64,000 bases of DNA from Hirudinaria manillensis (GCA_034509925.1 CM067530.1:1777001-1841000), one strand, 5' to 3'. Shown: positions 49,153 through 59,092, numbered from the stretch's first letter. The notes: generated from the letters alone by a model not told the origin. A program made the numbers and translations.

Positions 49153-49745
49153 TTTTATAACCGGGACGTGCGCGAACGCAACTCCCCCAACACTAAAAAA
49201 TTATGCGCCCGAGTTACCTACATTTGAGGTAATCGCAGACTTCAGCCAACCCTCGGTGCAATGGGCTAGCCTCTACCTGGGTTAGCCGCCTTCTTGATCG
49301 CGGCTAGAACCTGCGCCAGGTAAGTTTAATCTTCCAGTCGGTCGAACACATTTATGCAACACGGCTGACAGTAACGAAGGTGTTTCTTATCGTCAAATGT
49401 CAATTAACTTTGATTAATTGATCAATTGATGGAATCTTTGTCAGTGGATGATGTTAATTTTGTAATGTAAGCGAGCCAATATTCACAAATGATGGAATCA
49501 AAATCTACCTGCTCAATTTTAAGGCCATTCTCGCTTTTATGTCCAAAGAACTTGAGTAAGCCAAGGCTTATTTTGAATACCATGACAATTTCCCCTAAAT
49601 TACTTTTTGCTGACTGATCAAATAACGTTAACAACGTTCATATCTTCAATAAATTTTTGTTTTAATCATTAATTTAATCATTAATCACATTACACACTAG
49701 CCGTCGATTCAAAACGTTTTCTTGAGTTTTAGTGGTGATGACGTC
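49153..49745 (+). repeat. Hairpin-rich structured element, copy 2
   Basis: Same element as at 43517, lacking the internal decayed third copy. By eye the first 300 bp differ at roughly 14-18 positions, while the right part differs much more. The 49214-49232 hairpin reads TTACCT/AGGTAA against TTACCC/GGGTAA in copy 1, so the innermost C:G pair has become T:A. The 5' hairpin (from 49162) has lost pairing in its lower stem. The element ends about 30 bp before the 3' end of the next small secreted gene. Confidence 0.7.
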
Positions 49746-49775
49746 TGAGCAGTAGGAAGAGCATTTACAAAGCCA

Positions 49776-50060
49776 TTAATCCCTGAGAACAAAGGCGTAT
49801 ATCGCAATCAGCATCAATTTAATTAAACTGGCTCCACTTAATCCAGGCGAAAATGATTCATAAAAGAATAGTGATGCGATAGCTTCTCTTTTCATGTGAT
49901 TTTCTTTTTCCTCTTCGATGAAACTGCCTTTTGGAATTTGCCTTTTGCTTTCAAACATTCCAGATCTTTCAACTAAAGTTAATTTCTGGTCATCTTCGGT
50001 TTGCCTTGAAAGTGCTTCCCCACAAATAATTATCAATGAAATCAAGATTTTGACTCGCAT
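49776..50060 (-). CDS. Small secreted protein, KR-site/hydrophobic-tail family, copy 2
   Basis: One exon, 94 codons; the most diverged full-length copy. Signal peptide (MRVKILISLIIICGEALSRQ), DDQKLTLVERSGMFES, Lys-Arg at 57-58 in MKREA, variable middle (EAIASLFFYESFSPG), tail SGASLIKLMLIAIYAFVLRD. The signal peptide, the LVER motif and the tail are better conserved against its paralogs than the segment around and after KR. Confidence 0.62.
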   Translation of the reverse strand: MRVKILISLIIICGEALSRQTEDDQKLTLVERSGMFESKRQIPKGSFIEEEKENHMKREAIASLFFYESFSPGLSGASLIKLMLIAIYAFVLRD

Positions 50061-50964
50061 TTTATGATCTTCCTAAAATACTGAATAAAGTTAACAATCT
50101 GTGCCCTCTAAAATCAACATTTTAAGGAATTTTTGTCGTAAACAGTTTTAACTTGAAGTTTTCTCAAAACTTATCAATATCTTATCTCTTTGATTAATTA
50201 ATGATTGCTTCGATTTTAACAAGTCCAGTGAAAACATTACCATTGATGGACTTGGGCAATAACATCCATCAAGATTATTAGTGTTTAGTAAGTTAAAGCT
50301 GACAGTGATTGACAAAACAAATATGAACGCTGAAAGATAACATCGTTGAAGAACTATTTAGAAGCAAACGCGACTGAAAATATTACAAATGGCACATTAA
50401 CATTTGTGACTTTCTAAACATAGAGCTTTATTTGCTTCCGATTACAAATACTTTTCTGGATCAAGTGACTTATTTGTTCTATCAATTGCTTATCTGAAAT
50501 GAATTTTCTAAAGTGTAGGGAAAAAGTGGAATAAAACTTTGATGTAATATAATAATGAATAACTTTCGTTGCAAGAAAATATATTATTGATATTTTTATT
50601 GGCTTTATAGCAATGACAAAGTCTCTACCGCGGCCTTCCATTAGATCCGTGGCTGAGAAGGATCAACAATAATTCTTAAATAAATTCTTAATTCGAACTT
50701 TTACATCTGGCTATCGATTAAAGGTAATGCTTTTATTTGGATTTATCTATTTGATAAAAATTCAACTTTCGTCATACTTAATTCACAAAATGTTTATTTA
50801 TTGCATATTAAAAAAAATCATAATTGCTATAATAATAATAATAATTTATTTGCTTTCACATCACAGGATTTTTTTTAAACAATCTTCGAGTGATTCTAAA
50901 TAATCGTATAATCATATTAATCATATTAATTATATTAATTATATTAATTCACAAAGCAATATTT
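50061..50964. other. Spacer between family copies 2 and 3
   Basis: From about 50640 it matches the DNA downstream of family copy 1 (from about 45410). No gene seen. Confidence 0.5.
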
Positions 50965-51240
50965 TTAATCTCCGAGGACAAAAGCACACAAAGCAATCGC
51001 CATCAAATTAATTAAACTGGTTCCACTCAATCCAGGCGAAAATCCCCAATCGACAAAATTAGGTTCTCTTTTGGCAAAAATGTCCTTTTCATATTTGACG
51101 AGACTACTTTTTGGAAGTTGTTTTTCGCTTTTAACGATTCCAGATCTTTCAACTAAAGATAATCTCTGGTCGTCTGCATTTTGCCATGAAAGTGTTTCTC
51201 CACAAATACTTATCAACAAGATTAAGACTTTAACTTGCAT
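50965..51240 (-). CDS. Small secreted protein, KR-site/hydrophobic-tail family, copy 3
   Basis: One exon, 91 codons. Close to copy 1 in signal peptide (MQVKVLILLISICGETLSWQ) and tail (SGTSLINLMAIALCAFVLGD), but the centre differs: SLVKYEKDIFAKREPNFVDW in place of the copy 1 sequence. The Lys-Arg site is kept (57-58). It begins the tandem unit that also holds a chitin-binding gene. Confidence 0.65.
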   Translation of the reverse strand: MQVKVLILLISICGETLSWQNADDQRLSLVERSGIVKSEKQLPKSSLVKYEKDIFAKREPNFVDWGFSPGLSGTSLINLMAIALCAFVLGD

Positions 51241-52505
51241 CTTGTGATCTTCCTAAAATACAGAACAAAGTTAACAAATTTTAATCTGTGCCATTTTTAC
51301 AGCGTGAACTTTTTATGGCATTTTTTGTGGTAAGCAGTTTTCACTTGAAGCCTTTATTTGAAATCTTATCAACATCTTATCTTCTAGATTAATTCGTGAA
51401 TTTAACAATTACAAGTGAAAGCATGCATTACCATGCATGGACTTGGGTAATGACATTAAATAACATTATTAATGTTTATTCAGTTAATGCCTTTAATGAA
51501 TGACAAAACTAATTTGCATGTTGTCAAAGATTTAACGGTTGATATACGATTTAGATGCAAACGTGCCTTAAAATATCTCAGCAACTCTCACACTGCCGGA
51601 GTTTTTATCGCTCTCTAAACTCAAAGATTTATTTGCTTCCGATTAGAAATAATTGATTGTAATTTCTAGGGGAAAGTGACTTGTTCTGTCAGATTTGAAA
51701 TTGGATGCGTATCATTGGGAAAGAGCCCAATCGATAATATTGAGAATTTAGGTTTGCATCATTTGCTGCATCAACTGGAGAATAGGATGAAAGTTCAAAG
51801 CGGACAATCTATTGATTGGAATTTTCCCGGAATTGTTATTTTCAAGCTATAAACCTGCTACCATCTTATTATCATCACCATAAACCTCCATCTAAACTAT
51901 ATTATATATTAAAATATATTATTCTGTGCAATTATTCTAATGATATGTTTATTTAAATATTCATTTAGCATATTTAGAATTGTAATTCGCATTTTAATTT
52001 ATAGGCTATTATCCATTCTTCGAAATCAGAAATAACTAATTTTACTATTATGCAAGTGACGTTTTTTAAATAAATACATAAATCATTTGTCGCACTTAAA
52101 ATCGATAAGGCAGAAGATAAGATAATTGTAAATTAATTACCGGATTCAAATCTAATCTTTATAAATAAATTAAGCTTTATATCACGATTGGATTTTAAAC
52201 AATCCTTATTTTAATTTTGATACTATCAGTTGAACAATGGATATTGAACGTCTATCAGAACAATCACCAATTTATACCATGTGATGCAATCACTATGCTC
52301 AACCATGATCTGATTCTGATCTTTAATAGCAGAAGTGATTTACAAATTTGTATATATTTGGAGTGACATTCAATGAAATTTCAATCTTATCAAAATTATC
52401 AGAATGATTGATATTGATTTTGATAAAGAATGAATAAAAACAAAAGGTGCAACATTAGTTGAAGGAAAATTATTAGTTGATTGGTATTTTAAGAATATTA
52501 AAAGC
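51241..52505. other. Spacer between family copy 3 and the first chitin-binding gene
   Basis: Non-coding. It is duplicated at about 57060-58242, where the copy carries an extra insertion of roughly 210 bp. Confidence 0.6.
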
Positions 52506-52992
52506 ATGAATTTACTTTTCTTTCTTTCCTTAGCTGTTGTCAAGATTAATGCCGGTAAGAGTATATTTTAGACATCAATGCTTTACATTTCTAAATGTGG
52601 ACGAATTAAGAAACTACGTGATGATTCGGTTGTATAATATTAATTCCTATTTTTTCGTTATTAAACACAACGTTCAAGAGCTCTCTGTGTGCTGGGATTC
52701 CTACAATTTTGGCTTCTACGATCCATGTTTCGATTGGGATTGCAATTTTTATTGTCCTTCAGCTGCAAACAAAAGGGTCGTGGTGGCCGATCCAGAAAAC
52801 TGTCAGACATATTTTGTCTGCAAGGACAACAAGCTTATACCAAAGATGTGTCCGAATGGATTTTTGTATAACAGCAATATAAATAGATGTGCCAGGCAAA
52901 GGAATGGTTATGATAAGTGCCAACCAACCTGCAGGCCTCAGCATTACATTTACAAAGACTATGTCGTCCATGAAATTCCCACGATTGAGTGA
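52506..52992 (+). CDS. Secreted type-2 chitin-binding (peritrophin-A-like) protein, copy 1
   Basis: Two exons, 52506-52554 and 52679-52992, give 120 residues. Exon 1 encodes only the signal peptide (MNLLFFLSLAVVKINA). Exon 2 starts with a Cys/Trp/Asp-rich extension (ELSVCWDSYNFGFYDPCFDW) and then one CBM14 domain with six Cys spaced C-x15-C-x5-C-x9-C-x12-C-x9-C (CPSAAN ... NCQTYFVC ... KMC ... NRC ... DKC). Such proteins bind chitin in cuticle or gut peritrophic matrix, or act in immunity. The single-exon reading upstream of 52679 is intronic and was not used. AATAAA at 53239-53244. Paralog at 58243. Confidence 0.88.
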
Positions 52993-53351
52993 TGAAATTG
53001 GAGGAACACAAACTAAAAATGCTCTTGCATCCGAACAAATCGAATTAAGAATCAATATTAAGAAGTTCATTTAATTTATCACATAACCGTTCAATTTATT
53101 CTAAATTTCCTGGAAATATACTACAGTTAAGTATGGGTCGAATGCACGATTACCTAAAGATTTGTTGGGTTTCATAAATCGGGCTGAAAGTTAAAGATGG
53201 TAACATTAACTGTTCGAAGTATCTTATTATTTCTCTTAAATAAAAAGTATTTTGGAAATATTTAACAATGGTAGTTTAACTAAGTAAACGGTTTATCTTA
53301 GAGAAAAATTTAAATATAAAATCAAATATAAAATTAAATATAAAAATCAAA
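52993..53351. other. 3' region of chitin-binding copy 1
   Basis: Includes AATAAA at 53239-53244, matched by 58977-58982 in copy 2. No further gene. Confidence 0.6.
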
Positions 53352-53352
53352 T

Positions 53353-53381
<29 letters not shown>
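53352..53381. repeat. (TAA)n tract, left flank of LINE insertions
   Basis: About nine TAA units directly before a LINE 3' fragment. It corresponds to the tract at 59093-59165 in the paired duplication unit. Confidence 0.9.
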
Positions 53382-53383
<2 letters not shown>

Positions 53384-53565
53384 CTTTACAAAGTGTGTAG
53401 AGTTGATACCAGGACGACCAAAGACTTCGGAGATTCAGAAGATCTCCTTGCTGGGCACTGCCCACATTCTTCGGAAAGTTCTTGGATGAATTGCTGAGAG
53501 CACTGGTAGTGCTCAGCATTCATTCATCACCGGCTGTGAGACCGAGAAGAAGCAGGAAAAATGTG

Positions 53566-53566
<1 letters not shown>
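53382..53566 (+). mobile_element. 3' end of a LINE retrotransposon, severely truncated
   Basis: A short open frame reads IPGRPKTSEIQKISLLGTAH then ILRKVLG and stop, like the C-terminal ends of many non-LTR retrotransposon polyproteins (QKxxLLGTAxILRKVL). After the stop comes a near-perfect hairpin (GCTGAGAGCACT, 3-base loop, AGTGCTCAGC), and the fragment ends in (TAA)n. It sits between two TAA tracts, separate from the element that follows. Confidence 0.6.

Positions 53567-53652
<86 letters not shown>
53567..53652. repeat. (TAA)n microsatellite
   Basis: About 28 units, between the LINE 3' fragment and the Dong/R4-like element. Confidence 0.97.
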
Positions 53653-55274
53653 TGAGTCGGGACATACCAGTTAATAGAGGAGTCAGGCAAGGTGATCCAA
53701 TGTCTCCTCTACTTTTCAACGCGGTTATCGACATGGTGATGTCAGAGGTAGACCAATCCATCGGTGTGACTGGCGATGTTAGTTCATCAGTCAAATGCAA
53801 TTATTTGGCGTTCGCAGATGATTTGATCCTGCTATCCTCTACTGATATTGGAATGAGGATGTTGTTGAAACAAGTCGAGGAATCTCTGGCAAAAGTTGGA
53901 CTAATTATGAATGCCCAAAAATGTTCTTCACTGAGAGCGAAAGTGCAAAAGAAAAACAGTCCTTGGATTGTTGACCCGGATTCTTACCTCAGTGTCAGCC
54001 AGCTGCCAATCAAGGCAATGAACATTCTCGACACCTACCGATATCTTGGAATTGACATTGGCCCAAAAATGAAATACGCGTCACTAGGCGACAGAATGCA
54101 TAAATCCTTGCATGCAATATCTAGAGCTCCTTTAAAGCCAAATCAAAAACTCTACACCCTAAGATCGAACCTTATTCCAAGCCTCGTGCACTATCTTACC
54201 TTCAATAAAATCTCTTTGAAATCTCTAAAGGCTGCAGACACGAAAGTAAGATCTGCCGTCAGGCAATGGCTGCGCCTCCCAAAAGACACGCCGACCGCCT
54301 TCTTCCATGCGGGGCTGAAATTTGGTGGATTGGGACTACTGCAGCTCAGAAAGTGGGTTCCACTCATCAGAACCAGCAGAATGAGATCTATGATGGCTCG
54401 CTCGAAAAGCAATGAAGACGAATTCTTGCTCGACACTCTAAAGGACAACAGCATCGTCCTTGGAGAACACAGGAAGTTCGGGCAATTAAATTCGGAGTCG
54501 TCAGCCAAAAAACGACTTAAGGAAGAGACTCTCGAGAGCCTTTACAGCTCGGTAGACGGATTTGGACTCCAGTCCTTTTTCCAGGGTGTCGGTATCAGTG
54601 AATGGATCGCGGATGGGCGTTCAAGATTGTTCCCGAGTGACTACTTAAAGTGCTTAAAGGTCAGAGCAGGCGTCCTCCCATGCAATCTCCGGGTTTCCAG
54701 ATATCATCCAGAGGTAAACACCAAGTGTGACGCCGGTTGCAGAGTCACCGAGAGCCTGGATCACATTTTCCAGGTTTGTCCAGGAATGGATGTATCGAGA
54801 CGAGAGAGGCACAACAACCTCGTCCATCGGCTGGAAACGAAGTTGGCCGAGAAAGGGTACTTCACCAAAATCGAGCCGAGGATACCAGTTGAGGAAGGTA
54901 TCAGAGTCCCTGACCTAGTCGCATGGAGTAAGGACGATTCAATCGTATGCGACGTCACCATTGTCTCTGATACCGCCTCACTGGACGAGGTCCACTCATC
55001 CAAGACAGGGAAATATAACTCCAAAGACATCCACATCTGGATGTCTAACAATAACCCTGGGGGTGCTCTCTCTCCGAAGATCATAGTAACCGCCTTTGTA
55101 TGCAACTTCAGAGGTGTAATATCCTCCAGATCTTACTTGTCATGGCGGGGCATCGGTCTGTCCAGAAACGGCATGATGTACCTGGCAACATCGGTTTTGC
55201 TGGACACCTACCTTATGTGGAAATTCCATAAGCGCAGAACTCATAAACGTTGGCGCCGGCGAATTGGACTATAG
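53653..55274 (+). pseudogene. Reverse transcriptase/restriction-like endonuclease, N-terminally truncated
   Basis: About 540 codons with no internal stop and no start of its own. In order: RT motif GVRQGDPMSPLLFN, the catalytic YLAFADDLILLS, the thumb region, a CCHC knuckle (CDAGCRVTESLDHIFQVC, C-x3-C-x7-H-x4-C), then the PD-(D/E)xK-type endonuclease RVPDLVAWSKDD ... CDVTIVSD with a downstream Lys/Tyr (SKTGKYNSKD). The placement of CCHC and endonuclease after RT is that of the R2/R4 group. The missing N-terminal RT motifs mean it cannot encode a full enzyme. The open frame suggests a recent insertion. Confidence 0.85.
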
Positions 55275-55474
55275 TGATTGATTATGGTTGATGTCGCTTG
55301 TTTATAGCGCGGTGTTGTTGGCGCTGGGGAATGCGGTTGTATGTCCCGGGGTGATCTCGGGCCCGGATGGGGGACAGTGGATGTTAGTTGAGGTGTTTGA
55401 TGATCGCGTTTGCTGTTGGATGATTTTTTTTGGCCGAGAAAATAAAGGAAAAAAAAAAAAAAAAAAAAAAAAAT
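53653..55474 (+). mobile_element. 5'-truncated Dong/R4-like non-LTR retrotransposon
   Basis: Begins abruptly at the end of a (TAA)n tract in the middle of a reverse transcriptase, runs as one open frame to 55274, then a short 3' untranslated part and a poly-A stretch (55449-55473) followed by more (TAA)n. Known: Dong elements of the R4 clade carry a restriction-like endonuclease and insert into TAA repeats. The arrangement here matches that. The corresponding tract at 59093-59165 in the paired duplicate is empty. Confidence 0.82.
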
Positions 55475-55489
55475 AATAAAAAAAATAAA

Positions 55490-55529
<40 letters not shown>

Positions 55530-55556
55530 TTAATATTAATATTAATAATAATAATA
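55490..55556. repeat. (TAA)n/(ATT)n tract, right flank of the LINE insertions
   Basis: Follows the poly-A of the retrotransposon and continues into ATATATAAACATTTTGTTG, the same sequence that follows the TAA tract at 59165. Confidence 0.9.
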
Positions 55557-56838
55557 TATATAAACATTTTGTTGAAATTGACGACAAGCAAAGACGAATT
55601 ACAGAGAAAAATTATTTGCATTTGCACAAGCATTTCGTAGTGTGAAAATTAATCAAAATTAATGAAAATTAAGCAAAAAGTAATCGAAAATAGTAACTGG
55701 ACCAAGACAATGGAATTGGGACTGACAAGAATTAGGGTTATTCGATGCGACTGTGTTTAGTCGTTTATAATTTATCGAGATCAATTATTAATCAATTATT
55801 AATTATTAATTAATTAATTACCTAACTGTTGATTACTTAATCATCATCATCAGTCCCATAAACTAAAATTATCACTTGGACACACTCAAACTGCCAAAAA
55901 CGTTTTAAGCGAAAGTATTTGCGCGGATTAAAGACAATATTTATTTTAGTCCTGTTTTGTTTTGCCGGAAGTTCTTGGAAAATTCTTCAAAATTCCAAAA
56001 AAGATTTTGACATCAGCAGGACATCAGGTTCTTTCTCGACAAATCGTCGATGTGAATGAACGAAGAAAGGAAAATGAAAGACAGAAGAAATATTATTTCG
56101 AAGAATTTTTTGTGAATTAAATCCGTCCCCTGCATCAACCTCTCCTCATCATCCTCAGCAACGCATGCTTTAAGTTCGTTTGTGACTACCTTTTGTTGCT
56201 TTAGTAATATTGAGTTATTTGAATTGAAATTATTTGTCTTGAAAATATGGGGAAATAATTTTATTTATCGATTTGTAAAGACCTCAATAAATGTAAACAC
56301 GATGTTTGTATTGCCTCTGCAATTTGTATGCATTTTGATTTAAATTGCAATATTGGGTCAAATAAAGGTTACAATGTAGTTGTATTCCACGAGTTAATTA
56401 ACATCGTGAGTTAAGAATAGTTTAAGAATAATAATAGTTTAATTTAATTTGTTGTTACATTTTTGTTATTAACTGATGACTCATTCAATACTCCATTGCA
56501 GTCTCAGAGACAAGTATCTGGAAGAAGTCATACAAGACCCATACCCTAGGGTCAAAATTTCAAAACGACAATTCTAATGTTGTTGTTGTTGTCATCGATG
56601 ATGATGATGACGATGCAATTGCACTCTTTCATAACGAAGTTGGACAAGACAATTGTTGTTGACAATAACCTTACAATTAATTATAGTTAATTGCAAGGAT
56701 TACAAACAATTGTCAACAAGCATTAAGTAAAAAATGAAATAAATCTTACAATCAAGCACTTATTTTTACGATTCTTAGCCTCGTAAATTTACCAATTTAT
56801 AATCATAATAATTATATTATTTCACAAAGCAATATTTT
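55557..56838. other. Right part of duplication unit 1, with a possible decayed peptide gene
   Basis: Duplicated at about 59160-61225. At 55932-56120, after a TTTATTTTAG acceptor-like site, one frame runs about 55 codons to TAA (CFVLPEVLGKFFKIPKKILT ... EEFFVN); the other duplicate has a 4-base deletion there that breaks this frame. No start codon or signal-peptide exon was found for either copy. Imperfect GAT repeats lie near 56590-56620. Confidence 0.45.
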
Positions 56839-57123
56839 TTAATCTCCGAGGACAAAAGCACACAAAGCAATTAGCATCAAATTAATTAAACTGGTTCCAC
56901 TCAATCCAGGTGAAAATCCCCAATCGACAAAATTAGGTTCTCTTTTGGCAAAAATGTCCTTTTCATCATTGACGAGACTACATTTTGGAAGTTGTTTTTC
57001 GCTTTTAACGATTCCAGATCTTTCAACTAAAGATAATCTCTGGTCGTCTATTTTGCATATTGTCAAAGATTTAACGGCTGATACACGATTTAGATGCAAA
57101 CGTGTCATAAAATATTTCAGCAA
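56839..57123 (-). pseudogene. Small secreted family, copy 4, lacking its 5' end
   Basis: From DDQRLSLVERSGIVKSEKQL to SGTSLINLMLIALCAFVLGD it is nearly identical to copy 3. Upstream of this the signal peptide, start codon and proximal promoter are missing: the coding sequence jumps at 57050-57060 directly into DNA that in the intact copies lies about 300 bp upstream of the gene (TGTCAAAGATTTAACGG). The junction falls at a shared TTTTGC-like stretch. A frame does continue upstream to an ATG near 57108 but without a signal peptide, so the product could not be secreted in the usual way. Confidence 0.75.
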
Positions 57124-58242
57124 GTCTCACTGCCGGAGTTTTTATCGCTCTCTAAACTCAAAGATTTATTTGCTTCTGATTAGAAATTATTGATTTTATT
57201 TTCTAGGGGCAAGTGACTTGTTCTATCAGATTTGAAATTGGATGCGTATCATTGGGAAAGAGCCCAATCGATAATATTGAAAATATAGGTTTGCATCATT
57301 TGCTGCATCAACTGGAGAATAGAATGAAAGTTCAAAGCGGACAATCTATTGATTGGAATTTTCCAGGAATTGTTATTTTCATCCTATAAACCTGCTACCT
57401 TCTTATTATCATCACCGTAAAACTCTCTCTAAACGGTGCTATATATTATTATGTGCTATTATTCTAATGATAAGTTTATTTAAATATTCATTTAGCATAT
57501 TTAGAATTGTAATTCGCATGTTGATTATTGATGAAATTCAAATATTCAAATATATACAATTCGGGTAAGAGTTTCTTTTACGAAATAATTTTTTTTTAAT
57601 TGCTGACTCCTCTCTGAATTGAAAAGTAATTTGTATAGCGCTACACCCACCCGAGGGCGTTTCCTGGCAGAGCATGTTGGGTTTCGAACACATAGCGAAC
57701 ACAATGGCTCCACAACCATATGCAGTAAAGCTATTTATAGGCTATTATCCATTCTTCGAAATCAGAAATAACTAATTTTACTATTATGCAAGTGACGTTT
57801 TTTTAAATAAATACATAAATCATTTGTCGCACTTAAAATCGATAAGGCAGAAGATAAGATAATTGTAAATTAATTACCGGATTCAAATCTAATCTTTATA
57901 AATAAATTAAGCTTTATATCACGTTTGGATTTTAAACAATCCTTATTTTAATTTTGATACTATCAGTTGAACAATGGATATTGAACGTCTATCAGAACAA
58001 TCACCAATTTATACCATGTGATGCAATCACTATGCTCAACCATGATCTGATTCTGATCTTTAATAGCAGAAGTGATTTACAAATTTGTATATATTTGGAG
58101 TGACATTCAATGAAATTTAAATCTTATCAAAATTATCAGAATGATTGATGTTGATTTTGATAAAGAATGAATAAAAACAAAAGGTGCAACATTAGTTGAA
58201 GGAAAAGTATTAGTTGATTGGTATTATAAGAATATTAAAAGC
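57124..58242. other. Spacer of duplication unit 2, with an insertion
   Basis: Matches 51560-52505 except for about 210 bp at 57523-57735. Confidence 0.6.
57523..57735. mobile_element. Insertion in unit 2, possibly SINE-like
   Basis: Absent from the matching place in unit 1 (between TTCGCAT and TTTATAGGCTATTA, near 51995). It contains a GC-rich patch (GCTACACCCACCCGAGGGCG) and, on the minus strand, GTTCGAAAC, which fits the Pol III B-box consensus. No A-box at proper distance and no clear target duplication were found, so its class is open. Confidence 0.45.
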
Positions 58243-58729
58243 ATGAAGTTACTTGTGTTTGTTTCCTTAACTGTTGTCAAGATTAATGCCGGTAAGAGTT
58301 TATTTTGGACATCAATGCTTTACATTTCTAAATATGGACGAATTAAGAAACTACGTGATGATTCGGTTGTATAATATTAATTCCTATTTTTTCTTTATTA
58401 AACACAACGTTCAAGAGCGCTCTGTGTGCTGGGATTCCTACGCTTTTGGCTTCTACGATCCATGTCTCGATTGGGATTGCAATTTTTATTGTCCTTCAGC
58501 TGCAAACAAAAGGGTCGTGGTGGCCGATCCAGAAAACTGTCAGACATATTTTCTCTGCCTGGACGGCAAGCTTATACCAAAGAGGTGTCCGGATGGATTT
58601 TTGTATAACAGAAATATAAATAGATGTGCCAGGCAAAGGAATGGTTATGATAAGTGTGAACAACCCTGCAGGCCTCAGCATAACATTTACAAAAACTATG
58701 TCGTCCACCAAATTCCCACGATTGAGTGA
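58243..58729 (+). CDS. Secreted type-2 chitin-binding (peritrophin-A-like) protein, copy 2
   Basis: Two exons, 58243-58291 and 58416-58729, 120 residues, with the same exon layout as copy 1. Signal peptide MKLLVFVSLTVVKINA; extension ERSVCWDSYAFGFYDPCLDW; CBM14 Cys pattern identical. Changes against copy 1 are concentrated between Cys2 and Cys5 (for example CKDNKLIPKM to CLDGKLIPKR) and near the C-terminus. By eye exon 2 differs at about 20 bases, of which only two are silent, while the 124-base intron differs at about four. AATAAA at 58977-58982. Confidence 0.88.
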
Positions 58730-59092
58730 TGAAAATGGAAGAACACAAACGAAAAATGCTCTTGCATCCGAACAAATCGAATTAAGAATCAATATTAAGA
58801 AGTTCATTTAATTTATCACATAACCGTTCAATTTATTCTAAATTTCCTGGAAATATACTACAGTTAAGTATGGGTCGAATGCACGATTACCTAAAGATTT
58901 GTTGGGTTTTCATAAATCGGGCTGAAAGTTAAAGATGGTAACATTAACTGTTCGAATTAACTTATTACTTCACTTAAATAAAAAGTATTTTGGAAATATT
59001 TAACAATGGTAGTTTAACTAAGTAAACGGTTTATCTTAGAGAACATTCACAAATTTAGCAACAAATGATTACTAATTACTAGTAATACATAA
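58730..59092. other. 3' region of chitin-binding copy 2
   Basis: Matches the 3' region of copy 1, then passes into the TAA tract. No gene. Confidence 0.6.

Noticed and set aside
52537..52678. Upstream extension of the chitin-binding frame (MSRLMPVRVYFRHQCF...)
   Set aside because: It lies in the intron: exon 1 at 52506 supplies a proper signal peptide, and the GTAAGA/TTCAAG sites join in frame. The same holds for copy 2.
53513..53800. Minus frame with a run of Tyr residues
   Set aside because: Translation of the TAA microsatellite on the reverse strand.
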